From DATKDF01 sp963752045 (lineage in GTDB: Bacteria > Acidobacteriota > Vicinamibacteria > Vicinamibacterales > SCN-69-37): 64,000 bases of DNA. The DNA lies in the NCBI GenBank assembly GCA_963752045.1, contig CAVVWN010000014.1:310001-374000 (forward strand). The letters run 5' to 3'. Below the pieces are notes generated by a model that was not told the origin of the DNA, did not search any database, and was given only the letters and a program-made list of their open reading frames with translations. This document shows positions 62,964 through 64,000 of the stretch, in pieces; positions within the stretch are counted from its first letter, which is position 1; each line of letters begins with the position of its first letter. A program made the translations under genes and the position numbers.

Positions 62964-64000
62964 CGTGGAATCACCGGAAGGATGAGGCGCGAGGGCCGGG
63001 CCGCATCGTGAAAGACGGTTTGGTCGGCCCTGCGGAACGACGCGTCTTCACCGAACGGGCCGCCGGTGTTCGGGTTGCGGTCGAACCTGGGAAAGTTGCT
63101 GCTCGAGACGTGCACACGGATGCGGTGTCCGGCCCGGAACAGATTGCTCGTGGCGCCGAGGTCGATGGCGATCTCGGTGGGTGCGCCCGGCGTGAGCAGC
63201 TCCGGCGTGGTCCGGCTCCGCCGGTACCGCGCACGCAGGATGCCGTCGTTGATGGCGCGCGCGGTGCCGTCGGGGTGCACGTCGACGAGCGTCGCCGTGA
63301 AATCGGTGTCGCGCGCCGACGAAGCGATCCACAGCACGAGCCGCAGGTGGCCGGTCACCTCGAGGTCGTCGTCGAGCGGATCAGTGGTGTAGACGAGCAC
63401 GTCCGGCCGGTCCTCAACCGTCCGCTGATCGGATGGCCGGCGCGAATACCCGCCGGCCGCCCCGGTCGGCACGGGGTTGCCGGGATCGTACGTGAAGCGA
63501 TCCGGCGACTGGTCGGCCGGCGCGGTCAGCTCGAGCCGGCCGTCACCCGCGCGCGCATTGGCACTGCCGCCGCTGTGCAGGTAGAAGGCCGTTTCGCGCG
63601 CCCGCCGGAGCGGCCACTCCAGTTCGTCGCGCCATACGTTTTCGCCCATGACGAAGATGCGCACGGGCGCCGTCGCCTCGGGATCGTAGCGGGCTGTGGG
63701 GTCCATCGGAGGGTCTCGAGCATCCGCGCTGCCCAGCCAGTACGCGAACCATGCGTCCCGCAGCGCGTCGGCCGCAAACCCTGCCGCCGGGCCGAACTCG
63801 ACGTCGCCAATGCTCGTGCTGTCCGCGGTGGGCCTCGCGTGCGTCCACGGTCCGATGATCAGGCGCTGATGCCGGCGCGCCGTGTCGGTGGCGGCCCGCG
63901 CGCGGAGGCCCGTGAAGTTCGCGATCGTGCCGCCGAGCAGCGTGTCGTACCAGCCCGTGATGTGAAACGCGGGAACCTCGAACCGATCGTGCCGGGCCGC
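62960..64000 (-). CDS. CocE/NonD-type hydrolase (X-Pro dipeptidyl peptidase-like), 5' part outside window
   Basis: 347 residues of the C-terminal part; the frame is still open at the window edge. It includes VPAFHITGWYDTLLGGTI and LIIGPWTHA (the strand and catalytic His region) and VRIFVMGENVWRDELEWPLRRARETAFYLHSGG, the CocE/NonD-specific block. A C-terminal jelly-roll domain follows with TYDPGNPVPTGAAGG, VLVYTTDPLDDDLEVTGHL and HRIRVHVSSSNFPRFDRNPNTG. It hydrolyses ester or amide bonds. Stop TGA 62960-62962 overlaps the M28 start (ATGA), so the genes are coupled. Confidence 0.86.
   Translation of the reverse strand, partial: AARHDRFEVPAFHITGWYDTLLGGTIANFTGLRARAATDTARRHQRLIIGPWTHARPTADSTSIGDVEFGPAAGFAADALRDAWFAYWLGSADARDPPMDPTARYDPEATAPVRIFVMGENVWRDELEWPLRRARETAFYLHSGGSANARAGDGRLELTAPADQSPDRFTYDPGNPVPTGAAGGYSRRPSDQRTVEDRPDVLVYTTDPLDDDLEVTGHLRLVLWIASSARDTDFTATLVDVHPDGTARAINDGILRARYRRSRTTPELLTPGAPTEIAIDLGATSNLFRAGHRIRVHVSSSNFPRFDRNPNTGGPFGEDASFRRADQTVFHDAARPSRLILPVIPR

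Noticed and set aside
60750..63011. 753-codon plus-strand frame opposite the M28 peptidase
   Set aside because: Shadow of the peptidase; composition not protein-like.
1..64000. rRNA, tRNA, prophage or integrase genes
   Set aside because: None was recognised by eye in either strand; a tRNA scan would be the deciding test.

Overview
The window is a high-GC stretch of a bacterial chromosome, very probably from an Acidobacteriota member close to the Vicinamibacteria. The clues are two proteins with the acidobacterial VWFA-related domain next to a TPR protein, a DUF1501/DUF1800 pair, PD40/tricorn-type propellers, a creatininase-family protein, a DUF885 protein and REP-like intergenic palindromes. 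No rRNA, tRNA, CRISPR array, transposase, integrase or phage gene was recognised.

Layout. 1-2734: end of a KefB/TrkA-type antiporter translationally coupled to modABC (molybdate uptake). 2779-9178: PQQ-type propeller membrane protein, class C serine hydrolase, membrane MutS-like ATPase (one frameshift), DACNV-like sensor protein. 9267-23914: cell-surface polysaccharide region with three fused two-domain glycosyltransferases, a CmcI-like methyltransferase, a carbamoyltransferase, an ABC-2 exporter permease, a TMTC/PMT-like TPR membrane protein, a GT2 enzyme and a DUF5946 protein. Its middle (about 13.4-15.7 kb) is badly damaged: remnants of an exporter ATPase, a methyltransferase, a polysaccharide deacetylase and a GT2 enzyme can be read only by switching frames. 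24016-27218: three-subunit Mo-hydroxylase (cytochrome c, molybdopterin subunit, 2Fe-2S subunit), then a MarR regulator with two palindromic sites, a PadR/permease remnant and a tiny zinc-ribbon gene. 28413-32532: three-gene VWFA/TPR operon. 32669-37560: TonB receptor, histone-like basic protein, alpha/beta hydrolase (frameshifted), MHS transporter. 37557-41160: tricorn-type protease and a GlsB/YeaQ membrane protein. 41278-46465: heavy-metal-binding lipoprotein facing three haem c / copper monooxygenase-like genes. 46835-49586: DUF1501 and DUF1800. 49714-52060: cupredoxin, beta-barrel protein, VOC dioxygenase-like protein, small secreted protein. 52101-58901: B12-binding radical SAM protein, rhomboid protease, DUF885, DinB, a secreted protein, a creatininase-family protein. 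58976-64000: PD40 propeller, M28 peptidase and a CocE/NonD hydrolase cut by the window end.

How it fits together. The first half looks like surface glycan synthesis and export (Wzm/Wzt type). The second half is a secreted and periplasmic degradative/redox set typical of soil acidobacteria: TonB uptake, secreted peptidases, haem/copper oxidases. Molybdate import (modABC) and a molybdenum hydroxylase lie in the same window. Several genes have a TAGNNT/TANNNT hexamer 6-11 bases before the start codon, suggesting leaderless or very short-leader mRNAs.

Quality caveat. Five frame breaks in otherwise well-preserved genes (near 6910, 16457, 17118, 21165 and 35454) can each be repaired by one base. 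The 13.4-15.7 kb segment has far more. Consensus error cannot be separated from true decay by reading alone.
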